Part shown: positions 27,097 through 35,728 of the stretch, in pieces | Numbering within the stretch: the stretch's first letter is position 1 | Layout of the letters: every line of letters begins with the position of its first letter | Source of the DNA: Clostridiales bacterium | Lineage (GTDB): Bacteria > Bacillota > Clostridia > Lachnospirales > Cellulosilyticaceae | Direction: 5' to 3' | DNA: 64,000 nt | Assembly (NCBI GenBank): GCA_019418225.1 | Contig: DYCF01000011.1 | Span: forward strand, 58,303-122,302 | Made by a program: the position numbers and the translations under genes | Notes under the pieces: generated by a model | What the model was told of the DNA's origin: nothing | Database searches by the model: none | Seen by the model: only the letters and a program-made list of their open reading frames with translations

Positions 27097-27114
27097 AATC
27101 ATTCATGAATGATT
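27097..27114 (-). promoter_or_regulatory. Perfect 18-bp palindrome at the thiW promoter
   Basis: AATCATTCATGAATGATT is its own reverse complement. On the minus strand it begins just after a TATAAT box, so a bound repressor would cover the start point of thiW transcription. Confidence 0.65.
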
Positions 27115-27169
27115 TATTATAACATAATTTTCTAACATCTAAAAAACAGTATTTGGATTTATAAGCTTA

Positions 27170-29407
27170 CTAGAAACCACCCTTAAAGCCAATGATTAAA
27201 GTAATAATAATCGCTGCTGTACATGCAATCATTGTAAGGATGACTTTGAATTTCTTAATAAATTTCCAAATGAGCCATAAAGCAAGACCTAATACAAGTA
27301 CTGTTCCTAAAATAGAATATGTTTTTTGTGTTGGTGTCATTTCAACAACATTTTCACCTGGTGCTGTTTCATAAAGTAAGTTAAACAGTCCATATAAAAC
27401 TTCTGCACTCTCAGCTTTTGTAATCTCAGCTTTCGGATTAAGGGTTCCACCTGCTGTTGTTAAACCACTTTGGACAGCTAAGGCAATATCATCTAACGCC
27501 CATTTGCCAATTTCATCAGTATCTGCAAATTTTAAGTAGTCTTCTGGATGTTCTGGGTAAACATACCCCTTTTTATCTGCAATCGTTCTTGCACATAAAG
27601 AAATTACTTGTTCTTTTAAGATTTTTGTATCGCCCTTAAATGTACCATCTGCAAACCCTTTAATAATCTCATAAGTTTCACCTGAAGCTACATATGGATA
27701 ATACTGACTATCTGTTGGTACATCTGTAAAGCTCGCTTCTAGAGACGTATCTAAGGCAAAGAACATTTTTACAAGGGCTTCTGCAAACTCGTAACGTGTA
27801 AATGTATGTTCTGGATTGAAACGTTCATTTTCAAGTGTTAAGTAACCTTTAGATACCATAAATTTAATAGCTGATTGCTGACTACTTGGTAGTAGTGCGA
27901 TATCTCTGATTTTTACATTGTTATCAATGACTTTATATGTTCCTGAATATTTTGTACCAAATGAAATGCTACTTGTAGCCCCTTCATATTGACCACCCCA
28001 GTTTTGTTCTTCATCACTTATTACTCTTACAACTGTCGTAAACTCATCTTTTGCTTTAAAAGCAAATGTAATGGTTTGATCTAGTTGTGGTATAATTTCA
28101 TCTTGTTTTCCTAAGAAAGTAATTTCATAACTTTTCTTGTCTTGTAAGCGCTCAATTTTAATTTTAAGACCAGCAAGTGCATCAAGGTCTTCCCCGTTAA
28201 TATACACATAGCTATTTTCATCAATAACCACGCGAAGCCCACTCACTTCTCCTAAATCCTCAAAGCTATCAGGAAGCTGAATGTAAATAGGCTTTTTAAA
28301 GCTTGTTTCTTCTGTTTGCAATTTTAAAACAGTATTAAGGCTCTTATTAAAACTAATATCATTTTCACTTAAAAGATTATCAAATTTATCTTTAGCCGTT
28401 GTCATAGCTTCTTTCATTTGTGTTAAGAGCTCTGCTTTGACATCAATCGTATTGTCTTCTGCTACAGTTGATGTTGAAGATAAATCTTCAATTGCATATT
28501 GTACATATTGTGTTACTTCACTTTTACCAGCATCATTGATTGGCGCAGCATTAAGATCAGCTGCATTCTCATTGTTGCTACTTGCATTATTTCCGCTAGT
28601 AATATTTTCGCCTTTGAGTTCATTAATAGCTTCATCTAAATAGTTTACGTACTCATCGACACCTTCGAAATTACGTACCTTTTTATACTCAATTGCCACG
28701 TTACTTTCTGCTTGTTCTTCTTTCTTATATAAAGCTACTTCATCACTTGTTAAAACCTGCTCACTTGGATAAATAGCCTGTGTCACAAAGTAATTACCAT
28801 TTTCTTCTCTTAATACCAACTCAAAAATATCTTGCGCTGGATAACTTTCTCTTTGTGATTCTGACCATTTTTCTGCTAACGCTAATTTCCCATCAGATGG
28901 TGCTGACCATCCTAATATGTAATATTGATTGTCTCCAAGTTCATAAATACTACTAATTTGATATTGAAGAGAATCGTCATCAAAATAATCATTTTCATTA
29001 ATCTGTTTAAGCCATTTTTTCTTCTGACTTGAACGAAGTTTAGCATAAACATCATTCATACCATCTGCTACAAAAGCAGTATTGGCAGCTGCTAATTTGC
29101 TTTCAACTACTGCAGCCTGTTCTTTAGTTTCCGTGCTAATTGCAACCTCTGCATTATCCTCTGTCTGAGTAGGCTCAGACCCTTCTACAGCTACATTATC
29201 TGCAACAAGATTAGTGTCCTCACTTGCCTCTTCATTTGTTTCATTAGTTTCACTAACTTGAGCCACCTCTGTCTCTGGTGCTATTTCACCTTGTACCTTA
29301 TTGCTTTCGCTTACAATTTGATTGGTTCGCTCTTGTGTGAGGTTATAACCCACACCACCAATCAAACCAAGGGCAACAATCGTTGCCAATATTTTCGACA
29401 TTTTCAT
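27170..29407 (-). CDS. SLH-domain protein with N- and C-terminal membrane segments
   Basis: The 745-residue protein has an N-terminal signal/anchor (ILATIVALGLIGGVGYNL) and a long Thr/Glu/Asn-rich stalk. A beta-rich region follows (about residues 380-520), then three S-layer homology motifs between about 535 and 690 (FMVSKGYLTLENERFNPEHT, IIKGFADGTFKGDTK, AVQSGLTTAGGTLNPKAEIT). Two C-terminal membrane helices end the protein. SLH motifs normally bind pyruvylated wall polymers. A terminal membrane anchor as well suggests it bridges membrane and wall. The function is otherwise unknown. Confidence 0.82.
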   Translation of the reverse strand: MKMSKILATIVALGLIGGVGYNLTQERTNQIVSESNKVQGEIAPETEVAQVSETNETNEEASEDTNLVADNVAVEGSEPTQTEDNAEVAISTETKEQAAVVESKLAAANTAFVADGMNDVYAKLRSSQKKKWLKQINENDYFDDDSLQYQISSIYELGDNQYYILGWSAPSDGKLALAEKWSESQRESYPAQDIFELVLREENGNYFVTQAIYPSEQVLTSDEVALYKKEEQAESNVAIEYKKVRNFEGVDEYVNYLDEAINELKGENITSGNNASSNNENAADLNAAPINDAGKSEVTQYVQYAIEDLSSTSTVAEDNTIDVKAELLTQMKEAMTTAKDKFDNLLSENDISFNKSLNTVLKLQTEETSFKKPIYIQLPDSFEDLGEVSGLRVVIDENSYVYINGEDLDALAGLKIKIERLQDKKSYEITFLGKQDEIIPQLDQTITFAFKAKDEFTTVVRVISDEEQNWGGQYEGATSSISFGTKYSGTYKVIDNNVKIRDIALLPSSQQSAIKFMVSKGYLTLENERFNPEHTFTRYEFAEALVKMFFALDTSLEASFTDVPTDSQYYPYVASGETYEIIKGFADGTFKGDTKILKEQVISLCARTIADKKGYVYPEHPEDYLKFADTDEIGKWALDDIALAVQSGLTTAGGTLNPKAEITKAESAEVLYGLFNLLYETAPGENVVEMTPTQKTYSILGTVLVLGLALWLIWKFIKKFKVILTMIACTAAIIITLIIGFKGGF

Positions 29408-29584
29408 TTTGCACCTCCATAGGTTGTCATTTTTTCGTTTTATATTATATTTTTATCCCCTGCCTAAGCTACTATATTTAAATATAGCCATTCCATTATA
29501 TAACATATTAGATATGAATCAAGTTAAACTTTGATTACATCCTTATATAGGTTTAAATATAAAGTATATAAGTATAAGATTAAA

Positions 29585-29613
29585 AGTAGCCTTGACACAA
29601 TGCCTTGGCTACT
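29585..29613 (-). terminator. Terminator of the small membrane protein cluster
   Basis: AGTAGCC (29585-29591) pairs with GGCTACT (29607-29613). On the minus strand TTTTAATC follows. It ends the three-gene unit that begins at 30943. Confidence 0.65.
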
Positions 29614-29628
29614 CTTCTATTCTTCTGC

Positions 29629-29937
29629 TTATTTTTTGTACTTTAAATAAACCATAATGCCACAGATAATATAAAATATCAAAAGCATAATACCTATAGG
29701 CGTTTCCTTCACAATTTGTCCAGTGTCCTGTGTTCCCATATAAATCAAATGTACGGCAGGCAATGCACCTATTAAGGCACCCCAAAAGTGAGCTCTGCTT
29801 AGCACAAAACCACTTATCCACAATAATACAATCCACAAAATAACAACAGGTGAAACTGCAAGACCACCTAAAAATGCTACTGCCCCATAAAAAATAACAG
29901 CTACAAAAAATGGCATATAAAACAAAATTTTCTTCAT
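29629..29937 (-). CDS. Small membrane protein, unknown function
   Basis: I do not recognise this 102-residue protein. It has four hydrophobic segments (FYMPFFVAVIFYGAVAFLGG, VVILWIVLLWISGFVL, FWGALIGALPAVHLIYMG, IMLLIFYIICGIMVYL) and a basic C-terminal KYKK. The start ATG follows AGGAGAT. It is the last gene of a unit with two other small membrane protein genes. Confidence 0.7.
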   Translation of the reverse strand: MKKILFYMPFFVAVIFYGAVAFLGGLAVSPVVILWIVLLWISGFVLSRAHFWGALIGALPAVHLIYMGTQDTGQIVKETPIGIMLLIFYIICGIMVYLKYKK

Positions 29938-29972
29938 ACCTATCTCCTATTATATTGATGAACATCTACACC

Positions 29973-30245
29973 TTAACGGCAGTTCCCGATTAGAAATGCT
30001 GCTGCTTCTATCATACAAATAGATGTCACAAAATATAAAATCATATTTTCGTCCAGTATTTCCCACTGTGGGAACTTATAATTAATCACTATGGTTGCTA
30101 TATACCAGATAAAATACTTAACACCTAGTATCCTTGTTTCTTTTCGATTTAAATCATCCTTCTGCATAACTACAGCAGTTGCAAATATCAGAAATACTCC
30201 TCCACACAATATCCCCCAAGGCGTTGTAAATAGACTCACCATCAT
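29973..30245 (-). CDS. Small membrane protein, unknown function
   Basis: This 90-residue protein has three hydrophobic segments (GILCGGVFLIFATAVVM, YFIWYIATIVINY, ILYFVTSICMIEAAAFLIG). The start overlaps the stop of the preceding gene by four bases (ATGA type), which indicates coupled translation. No family was recognised. Confidence 0.7.
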   Translation of the reverse strand: MMVSLFTTPWGILCGGVFLIFATAVVMQKDDLNRKETRILGVKYFIWYIATIVINYKFPQWEILDENMILYFVTSICMIEAAAFLIGNCR

Positions 30246-30943
30246 TCTTCTCCTACAAACATGCTATACATTACACGTTGATTCTGATCATCATACTTAA
30301 ATTGTAATTTAAGCCTATTTGGATAAGCACAATTTAATAAGTAAATATTATATTTCTCTTTATCGACTTCCTCCATATAAGCTATATGCGCTATTTCTTC
30401 CTTACTTTTTTCATATTCATTTATAGGCAACTTCCAAGAAGCTTCTATTTTCCCTTCACTTACTAATAAGGTACTATATCCTTCATAAATATACACTACT
30501 TCAGTTGCTTCCTTAGGTATTTCTGTAGGGAAGAACTGCTTGTAAATAGGTGCATACCTCTCCATATCTTCATTTGTCATTAAATATGCTTTAGGATTGT
30601 TTGTATAATCTCTTATAGGTGGTATTACAACTATTAAAATCCCAATGCTTCCTAGACTTATCACCCATAAAATCATCACTATTACTACATTTATGACATG
30701 TTTTCCTAAAGATTGTTGCTCCTCTTTATTTAAGGATAGTAATCTTAATACACTATATAAACCTGGCAAGATGCCTAGCACTCCCAGACCTATATAAGAA
30801 TATACTCCCACCTGTCCAAAATATATTTTAGGCACCGTTAAACCATACATCCACTTGCATGTAAAATATGTAGCTATTAACACTGCAATATTAATAACTA
30901 CCATAATCCTATACCCGTTTACCTTTACTCTAACTTGATTCAT
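30242..30943 (-). CDS. Membrane protein with C-terminal soluble domain, unknown function
   Basis: The 233-residue protein has three N-terminal helices (IMVVINIAVLIATYF, YSYIGLGVLGILPGLYSVL, VINVVIVMILWVISLGSIGILIVV). A hydrophilic domain of about 110 residues follows and probably lies outside the membrane (EVVYIYEGYSTLLVSEGKIE). No family was recognised. It begins a three-gene operon and is divergent from another membrane protein gene at 31120. Confidence 0.7.
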   Translation of the reverse strand: MNQVRVKVNGYRIMVVINIAVLIATYFTCKWMYGLTVPKIYFGQVGVYSYIGLGVLGILPGLYSVLRLLSLNKEEQQSLGKHVINVVIVMILWVISLGSIGILIVVIPPIRDYTNNPKAYLMTNEDMERYAPIYKQFFPTEIPKEATEVVYIYEGYSTLLVSEGKIEASWKLPINEYEKSKEEIAHIAYMEEVDKEKYNIYLLNCAYPNRLKLQFKYDDQNQRVMYSMFVGEE

Positions 30944-31119
30944 TTTCTCCCCCAGATTTTGTCTTTATAAATTAATATAGTGTTTCTTTTTCATCCTATC
31001 AGTCCTTCGCTTTATATTATCATATTTTTCAACTATAATATATTACAATTAGATTACTTTAATAATTCTAATTTTAGGTTCATGAAAGAAAATAGTATCT
31101 ATAAGAAATGAGGGAGAAA

Positions 31120-31854
31120 ATGAAGAAAACACTTCGGCAAATTAAAACATATATCAAATCGCATACCTGGCTGCAATATAGTTTAATCTGGATAGGGCTA
31201 CTCATCATAAGTGCATTAGGGCTAAATGATAATTATCATACTTTATCATGGCTTAATCGGATATTTCCACCTTTTAAGCATGAAGACATGACCTTCTTTA
31301 CAGGAACAATCATTCTTATAATTGTCATTTATAACTTATTTAGAGCTTTTTATTATACGACCGGGAATTATTTGTTTAATAAAGGCTGGAAGTGTTTTAT
31401 CTGTACATTAATTTTCGTGAATCTATTAAGTGGCATTAATGCACCAGTCATTCAAAAAATAAGAGGACTTCAATCTGGTTTAAACGCTATTTATTTAGAT
31501 AGAAATAAGATGTTTGGCATTAATTTATATGATATTTCAGTAGGAAAAGAAAAAATGTATCGATCAGAAGGTTCTATCCGACTAAAAAACTGTTCTGATG
31601 AAACAGTAGGCCCATTTAAAATAACAGTCACCCTAGCTCAAGATGAAAATCATCCTAGTGGCAGCTTTACATGTGACTACCCTTATGAATTAGCACCAAA
31701 GGAACAAAAATATATTCATTTAAACTATGAGGGCCCATTAACTGATTTGGTAGAAAATGGTGTGTATGATTATGATAAGGCCTATATTATTTCTGACGGC
31801 CTTCAAATAATGCTCTGGGATGAAAATCAGCAGGTTACCTTTTATTCTGAGTAA
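31120..31854 (+). CDS. Membrane protein with C-terminal beta domain, unknown function
   Basis: The protein has about 244 residues, three N-terminal helices (SLIWIGLLIISALGL, FFTGTIILIIVIYNLF, WKCFICTLIFVNLLSG) and a C-terminal beta-sandwich-like domain (GSIRLKNCSDETVGPFKITV, GSFTCDYPYELAPKEQKYIH). The frame opens at 31108, but GAGGGAG lies just before the ATG at 31120, which is chosen. The domain resembles the extracellular parts of stress-response membrane proteins only in general shape. Confidence 0.7.
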   Translation: MKKTLRQIKTYIKSHTWLQYSLIWIGLLIISALGLNDNYHTLSWLNRIFPPFKHEDMTFFTGTIILIIVIYNLFRAFYYTTGNYLFNKGWKCFICTLIFVNLLSGINAPVIQKIRGLQSGLNAIYLDRNKMFGINLYDISVGKEKMYRSEGSIRLKNCSDETVGPFKITVTLAQDENHPSGSFTCDYPYELAPKEQKYIHLNYEGPLTDLVENGVYDYDKAYIISDGLQIMLWDENQQVTFYSE

Positions 31855-31886
31855 GATAAGTATCTCATAACACATATTATAAAAAG

Positions 31887-31912
31887 AGCTGGGCGAAATC
31901 ATTCCCCAGCTT
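31887..31912 (+). terminator. Terminator after the 31120 gene
   Basis: AGCTGGG (31887-31893) and CCCAGCT (31905-31911) form a hairpin, followed by TTCTTC. It overlaps the remains of the pseudogene on the other strand. Confidence 0.6.
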
Positions 31913-32208
31913 CTTCATACTTGTTAAATTTCTTTACCTCTCCATTTTTTAACTTAATACTTGTCTTGACCCCTTCCTCTTGTTGAACTTTCCTTTCCCC
32001 ATTAATGTGACACCTAATGGTGAAACTTCAGCTTCTTCTATATGCCAGTTTTCCACTTGTATATTACATGGCACATTATTGGTCTGTGGACCTGCTGTCA
32101 AATCAACAGCTACCTGCTATTAATATGAATTTTACTTTTTACCTCTTGTGTAAAATCATGTTCAGGCGTTTTTATTGTCTTTAAAGCTTTTTTAATAGCT
32201 TTTTTCAT
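31899..32208 (-). pseudogene. Remnant of a DUF4179/DUF5643-type anti-sigma-like gene
   Basis: An ATG at 32208 opens MKKAIKKALKTIKTPEHDFT and soon stops. The other frames continue with IQVENWHIEEAEVSPLGVTL, then KVQQEEGVKTSIKLKNGEVK and a final TGA at 31899-31901. Together these resemble the C-terminal half of the DUF4179/DUF5643 proteins encoded beside ECF sigma genes in Firmicutes. At least two frameshifts and a large deletion separate the pieces. No partner sigma gene is adjacent. Confidence 0.6.
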
Positions 32209-32253
32209 AAGCCTTAATAAAGCTAATCTACACAATATCCTTTGCCTTTTCAT

Positions 32254-32302
32254 AAAAAAAGAGCATATGAGCTGATGACTTTCATCATTAACTCACATGT
32301 TC
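32254..32302 (-). terminator. Terminator of the DAHP synthase gene
   Basis: On the minus strand a long imperfect stem built on GAACATGTGAG, GATGA/TCATC and CTCATATGCTC (32302-32261) is followed by seven T residues (32260-32254). Confidence 0.8.
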
Positions 32303-32324
32303 TTTCTCACTCCCTTAGTTTTTA

Positions 32325-33356
32325 TTAGCAGCGGTCTGCAATTCTATAAAGAAGTTCTTCTGTATCTTTCCAACCAAGACATGGGTCTGTAATAGATTTC
32401 CCATACACTTGATTTGGACCAATTTTTTGAGTGCCTTCTTCAATGTAGCTTTCAATCATAACACCTTTAATTACTTTTCTAAGGTCATTATTGTATTCTC
32501 TACTATGAAGAATTTCATTGACAATACGAATTTGTTCTTTAAATTGTTTACCTGAATTAGCATGGTTAGCATCAACAATAGCTGCTGGGTTTTTAAGGTC
32601 TAATTTATTGTACATGTCTAACATAAGCATTAAATCTTCGTAATGATAGTTAGGGATTGATACCCCTCTTTTATTGACAGCACCACGTAAAATAACGTGT
32701 GCAAGTTCATTCCCATCTGTTGTTACATCCCAACCACGGTAAATGAAGTTATGAGATTTTTGTGCTGCAATAATAGAGTTGAACATAACCGACAAATCCC
32801 CACTTGTAGGATTTTTCATGCCTACTGGTATGTCCATACCACTTGCAGTCAATCTATGTTGTTGGTTTTCTACTGAACGTGCACCAACTGCTTCATATGA
32901 TAAAATATCATCTAAATATCTACGGTTTTCTGGATAAAGCATTTCATCAGCTGCTGTAAGTCCAGTTTCTTCAATGGCGCGTACATGCATTTTGCGAATT
33001 GCAATGATCCCTTCTAATAAGTCTGGTGCTTTATTAGGGTCTGGCTGATGAAGCATTCCTTTATAACCTTCACCTGTTGTTCTTGGTTTGTTTGTATAAA
33101 TTCTAGGGATAATTACTAATTTATCAGATACCTGTTCATTAACCCTTGCAAGTCTGCTGACATAATCACATACTGCATCTTCATTATCTGCAGAACAAGG
33201 TCCTACAATAACCACAAATTTATCAGATTCTCCTGTAAATACTTTTCTAATCTCCGCATCTCTAGCTGCTTTGATTTCTGCTACCTTTTGTGAAATAGGG
33301 TATTGCGCTTTGACTTCCATAGGAATTGGAAGCTTTTCTTTAAAATTCATTCCCAT
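32325..33356 (-). CDS. 3-deoxy-7-phosphoheptulonate synthase, class I (AroF/G/H type)
   Basis: The 343-residue protein condenses phosphoenolpyruvate and erythrose 4-phosphate in the first step of the shikimate pathway. Visible signatures are VIVGPCSADN, RIYTNKPRTTGEGYKGMLHQ with substrate-binding residues, EAVGARSVENQQHR, IVDANHANSGK and IESYIEEGTQ. The length agrees with the feedback-regulated class I alpha enzymes. It is monocistronic with its own terminator. Which aromatic amino acid controls it cannot be told from the sequence. Confidence 0.95.
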   Translation of the reverse strand: MGMNFKEKLPIPMEVKAQYPISQKVAEIKAARDAEIRKVFTGESDKFVVIVGPCSADNEDAVCDYVSRLARVNEQVSDKLVIIPRIYTNKPRTTGEGYKGMLHQPDPNKAPDLLEGIIAIRKMHVRAIEETGLTAADEMLYPENRRYLDDILSYEAVGARSVENQQHRLTASGMDIPVGMKNPTSGDLSVMFNSIIAAQKSHNFIYRGWDVTTDGNELAHVILRGAVNKRGVSIPNYHYEDLMLMLDMYNKLDLKNPAAIVDANHANSGKQFKEQIRIVNEILHSREYNNDLRKVIKGVMIESYIEEGTQKIGPNQVYGKSITDPCLGWKDTEELLYRIADRC

Positions 33357-33604
33357 TTTTATTGCCCTTCTTTCTTTAAATTATATATAACTTTTAAATA
33401 TAATCCAATTATATTTAAATTATGCTATCAATTTTGCATGTAAAATCCAACACTTATTTTACACCATTTTTCCCCTTTTTTAATATGTATTCCTCAATAA
33501 TTGTTTTTTTTATTTTAGTCTCAAACTCGAATTTTATCAACTATAATATAAAATTTTATTTTTTTGCACAAAATTTATTTTCTTCTAAGTATATTTTCAA
33601 GCAA

Positions 33605-33894
33605 TTCTCTACTATAGATTTCACATTTATAAATTTTAGTTATTCATAGTTTTTAGCAATGTGAAATCATTAGGAGAAAACAATTTACGTGCATGTATAT
33701 TTCAAGTTTTTAGTTGGTTTCTCTATATAGATTTCACATTTATAAATTTTAGTTATTCATGATTTTTAGTCATGTGAAATCATTGAGAGAACCCGATTTA
33801 CCTACATGTATCTTTCAAGGTTTTAGTTGGTTTCTCTATATAGATTTCACACTTATAAATTTTAGTTATTCATGATTTTTAATCATGTAAAATC
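33605..33894. repeat. Tandem array of a 113-bp repeat (about 2.5 copies)
   Basis: GATTTCAC recurs at 33617, 33730 and 33843, exactly 113 bases apart. Each unit holds the inverted pair GATTTCACAT...ATGTGAAATC. In complete units a second pair of the type AGAGAA...TTCTCT follows. The third unit is cut off after the first hairpin. A shortened copy lies at 19751-19848. The 675 bases between the DAHP synthase and RNase H genes hold only this array, AT-rich sequence and the rnhA terminator. Confidence 0.92.
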
Positions 33895-33996
33895 TCATTT
33901 TTACCATATTGCTTCTTTATCATAAGCCTTGACGTATTCTACTTGCTTACTTCTCCAAAAAAGTGCTGCCTGCAACACTTTCTTTATTTTATAGCA

Positions 33997-34028
33997 ATAA
34001 AAAAACACCTATTGATTAGGTGCTTTTT
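33997..34028 (-). terminator. Terminator of rnhA
   Basis: On the minus strand GCACCTAATCAATAGGTG forms a hairpin followed by TTTTTTTATTG. Confidence 0.8.
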
Positions 34029-34032
34029 ATTG

Positions 34033-34491
34033 CTATTTTGCCAAAAGCTCATCCATTGCCATATTCACTAGGGCATCTACTCTTATATTACCGCTAACAT
34101 CTGCATGTCCCTTTACCTTAATAAATTTAATATCTGAGCATTCTTTGACTAACTGATCCATTTCTATCCACAGTTCTTTGTTTTCAACAGGTTCTTTTTT
34201 AGAATTTATCCACCCTTTTTTCTTCCAGCTGTGAATCCATGAAGTAATGCCATTGATACAGTATGCCGAATCACTATGCACACGAATTGGAAGCTTTTTA
34301 TTTTTGATTGCTTTAAGCGCTTCTATGATTGCTGTCATTTCCATTTGATTATTCGTAGCACCATACATTGCACCTTTATCTTCTTTGTGGTGCTCGCCAT
34401 AGCTTAATGTATATGCCCAAGCTGAGACACAATCATCTTTTCCATTGCCTCTAGCGCCTCCGTCTGTATAGACAATAATCTCTTTTTCCAT
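34033..34491 (-). CDS. rnhA: Ribonuclease HI
   Basis: The single-domain RNase HI has about 152 residues. Its four acidic catalytic residues are visible in YTDGGARGNG, NQMEMTAIIEAL, HSDSAYCING and the VDALVNMAMDEL C terminus. It cleaves the RNA strand of RNA-DNA hybrids. ATG codons lie at 34503, 34494 and 34491. GGAGGG is placed for the last two, and MEKEII (34491) or MMEKEII is likely. It has no extra hybrid-binding domain. Confidence 0.93.
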   Translation of the reverse strand: MEKEIIVYTDGGARGNGKDDCVSAWAYTLSYGEHHKEDKGAMYGATNNQMEMTAIIEALKAIKNKKLPIRVHSDSAYCINGITSWIHSWKKKGWINSKKEPVENKELWIEMDQLVKECSDIKFIKVKGHADVSGNIRVDALVNMAMDELLAK

Positions 34492-34539
34492 CATACCCTC
34501 CATTTAAATCATGCTGATAAAGCCTAAGGCTGTATTACC

Positions 34540-34593
34540 AACTCAAATTTTGAGTTCAAATTTTGAGTTCAAATTTTGAGTTCAACATTTGAG
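34540..34593. repeat. Tandem 13-bp repeat of a palindromic CTCAAATTTTGAG core
   Basis: GAGTTCAAATTTT recurs with a 13-bp period about three and a half times, so that each junction forms the palindrome CTCAAATTTTGAG or a close variant. It lies just upstream of rnhA and downstream of the pentapeptide-repeat gene. The same 13-mer palindrome occurs once more at 37906-37918. Confidence 0.9.
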
Positions 34594-34605
34594 TTTATTT
34601 ATTTC

Positions 34606-35391
34606 TTAGATTAAGCCTTCTGCCTCATGTTTTGCCAAGAACTTAATAAGGTAGCTTAATGTGCAAAAATCATTAGCAATTTTATTTTTCATAAGCTTAA
34701 AGCCTTTTATTAAAGTCTTTTCATCAAATTGCTCTAATAAGCGCATAATACTTAAAGTATTGATTTTGCCTTCTTTTGTATCAAGTACACGAGAAGCCTT
34801 CACATATTGATTCATCATGGCTTCATCCACAGCACTTTTAAGCTCTTCACTCATTTCTAGCTCTGGTAAAGTCTCATATACTTTAATATTAACACTAATG
34901 GCATTAAGATTTTTTGCTTTTGACACATCTGTTCCTACAAAAATTGTATTTCTAAAAATTGCGCCTGCAAAATCCGCACCATCTAAATTAACGCCTTCGA
35001 AGATTACATCTTCAAATCTAGCTTTTTTAAAACGACTTTTCTTAAGGTTTGTCCCCACGAACTCGGCTGCTTTAAAAGAAGCACCATAAAAGTTACAAGA
35101 TTTAAAATGTGCTCCCCTGAAACTTGTAAAATCAAAATTTGATTCTGAAAAATCACAGTCATAACAATGACTTCTTTTTAAATCTTTATACATAAAGTTT
35201 TTATTAATCTTTTGTGCATTTTTTAAGTTAAGTCCTGACTCAACTCTTTTCTTAGGTGCTTTTTTAGCCCCTCCATTACCAGCTTTTTTCATGCCTGTGT
35301 TTTGTACTTTCTTATTTTCTGTGCCTGCTACTTGTATTTTTGCACTTGCTTCACGCTTTGGTGTTTCCTTAAATCTAAATATTGTATCCAT
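34606..35391 (-). CDS. Pentapeptide-repeat protein
   Basis: The 261-residue protein has a basic, Lys/Ala-rich N-terminal arm of about 65 residues. About nine pentapeptide repeats of the A(D/N)LxX type follow between roughly 85 and 155 (NFDFTSFRGAHFKSCNFYGA, ADFAGAIFRNTIF), then a helical C-terminal domain of about 100 residues (MRLLEQFDEKTLIKGFKLMK). The repeats would form a square beta-helix. Some family members mimic DNA and protect gyrase, but most have no known role, and nothing here decides it. Confidence 0.85.
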   Translation of the reverse strand: MDTIFRFKETPKREASAKIQVAGTENKKVQNTGMKKAGNGGAKKAPKKRVESGLNLKNAQKINKNFMYKDLKRSHCYDCDFSESNFDFTSFRGAHFKSCNFYGASFKAAEFVGTNLKKSRFKKARFEDVIFEGVNLDGADFAGAIFRNTIFVGTDVSKAKNLNAISVNIKVYETLPELEMSEELKSAVDEAMMNQYVKASRVLDTKEGKINTLSIMRLLEQFDEKTLIKGFKLMKNKIANDFCTLSYLIKFLAKHEAEGLI

Positions 35392-35649
35392 ACTTCCTCC
35401 ATCTGACCTTTGTCATGCTTCTTTCCACATAGTATAGAGTATTTCCTTTAAAGTCAATAGCTTACCTCAATACGCAACGCGCATCCCTTCTCTAGCAATG
35501 TATCCAAAGCTTGTTCCTTGGTTATTGTTAATTTTTAATGCTTATGTTTATGGTATGTATTTTTTCCTTTAAAATTATACAATCTATACCGCTAAAACCC
35601 TTGATATTCTTTAAAAGTCAATAGATTAATTTTTTTTAGGGGTAAGGGC

Positions 35650-35677
35650 TTGAATTCTACCTTAATAAGACTATAAT
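35650..35677 (+). promoter_or_regulatory. Promoter of the 40-residue peptide gene
   Basis: TTGAAT (35650-35655) and TATAAT (35672-35677) are separated by 16 bases, 51 bases upstream of the ATG. The rest of the 337-base gap from 35392 shows nothing else I recognise. Confidence 0.65.
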
Positions 35678-35728
35678 GTAGTTATCAACTTTTAGAAGCT
35701 GAAATCTTCATCAAAGGAGGTCCTTGTC

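Noticed and set aside
29609..29965. 118-codon Cys-rich frame overlapping the small membrane protein at 29629
   Set aside because: It is a different frame of the same strand. The 29629-29937 frame has the ribosome binding site and regular membrane helices.
33422..33649. 75-codon frame in the AT-rich gap after DAHP synthase
   Set aside because: It is Phe/Tyr/Asn-rich low-complexity sequence without a ribosome binding site, and it runs into the repeat array.
33605..33894. CRISPR-like appearance of regularly spaced repeats
   Set aside because: The whole 113-bp unit repeats, so there are no unique spacers, and no cas genes are nearby.
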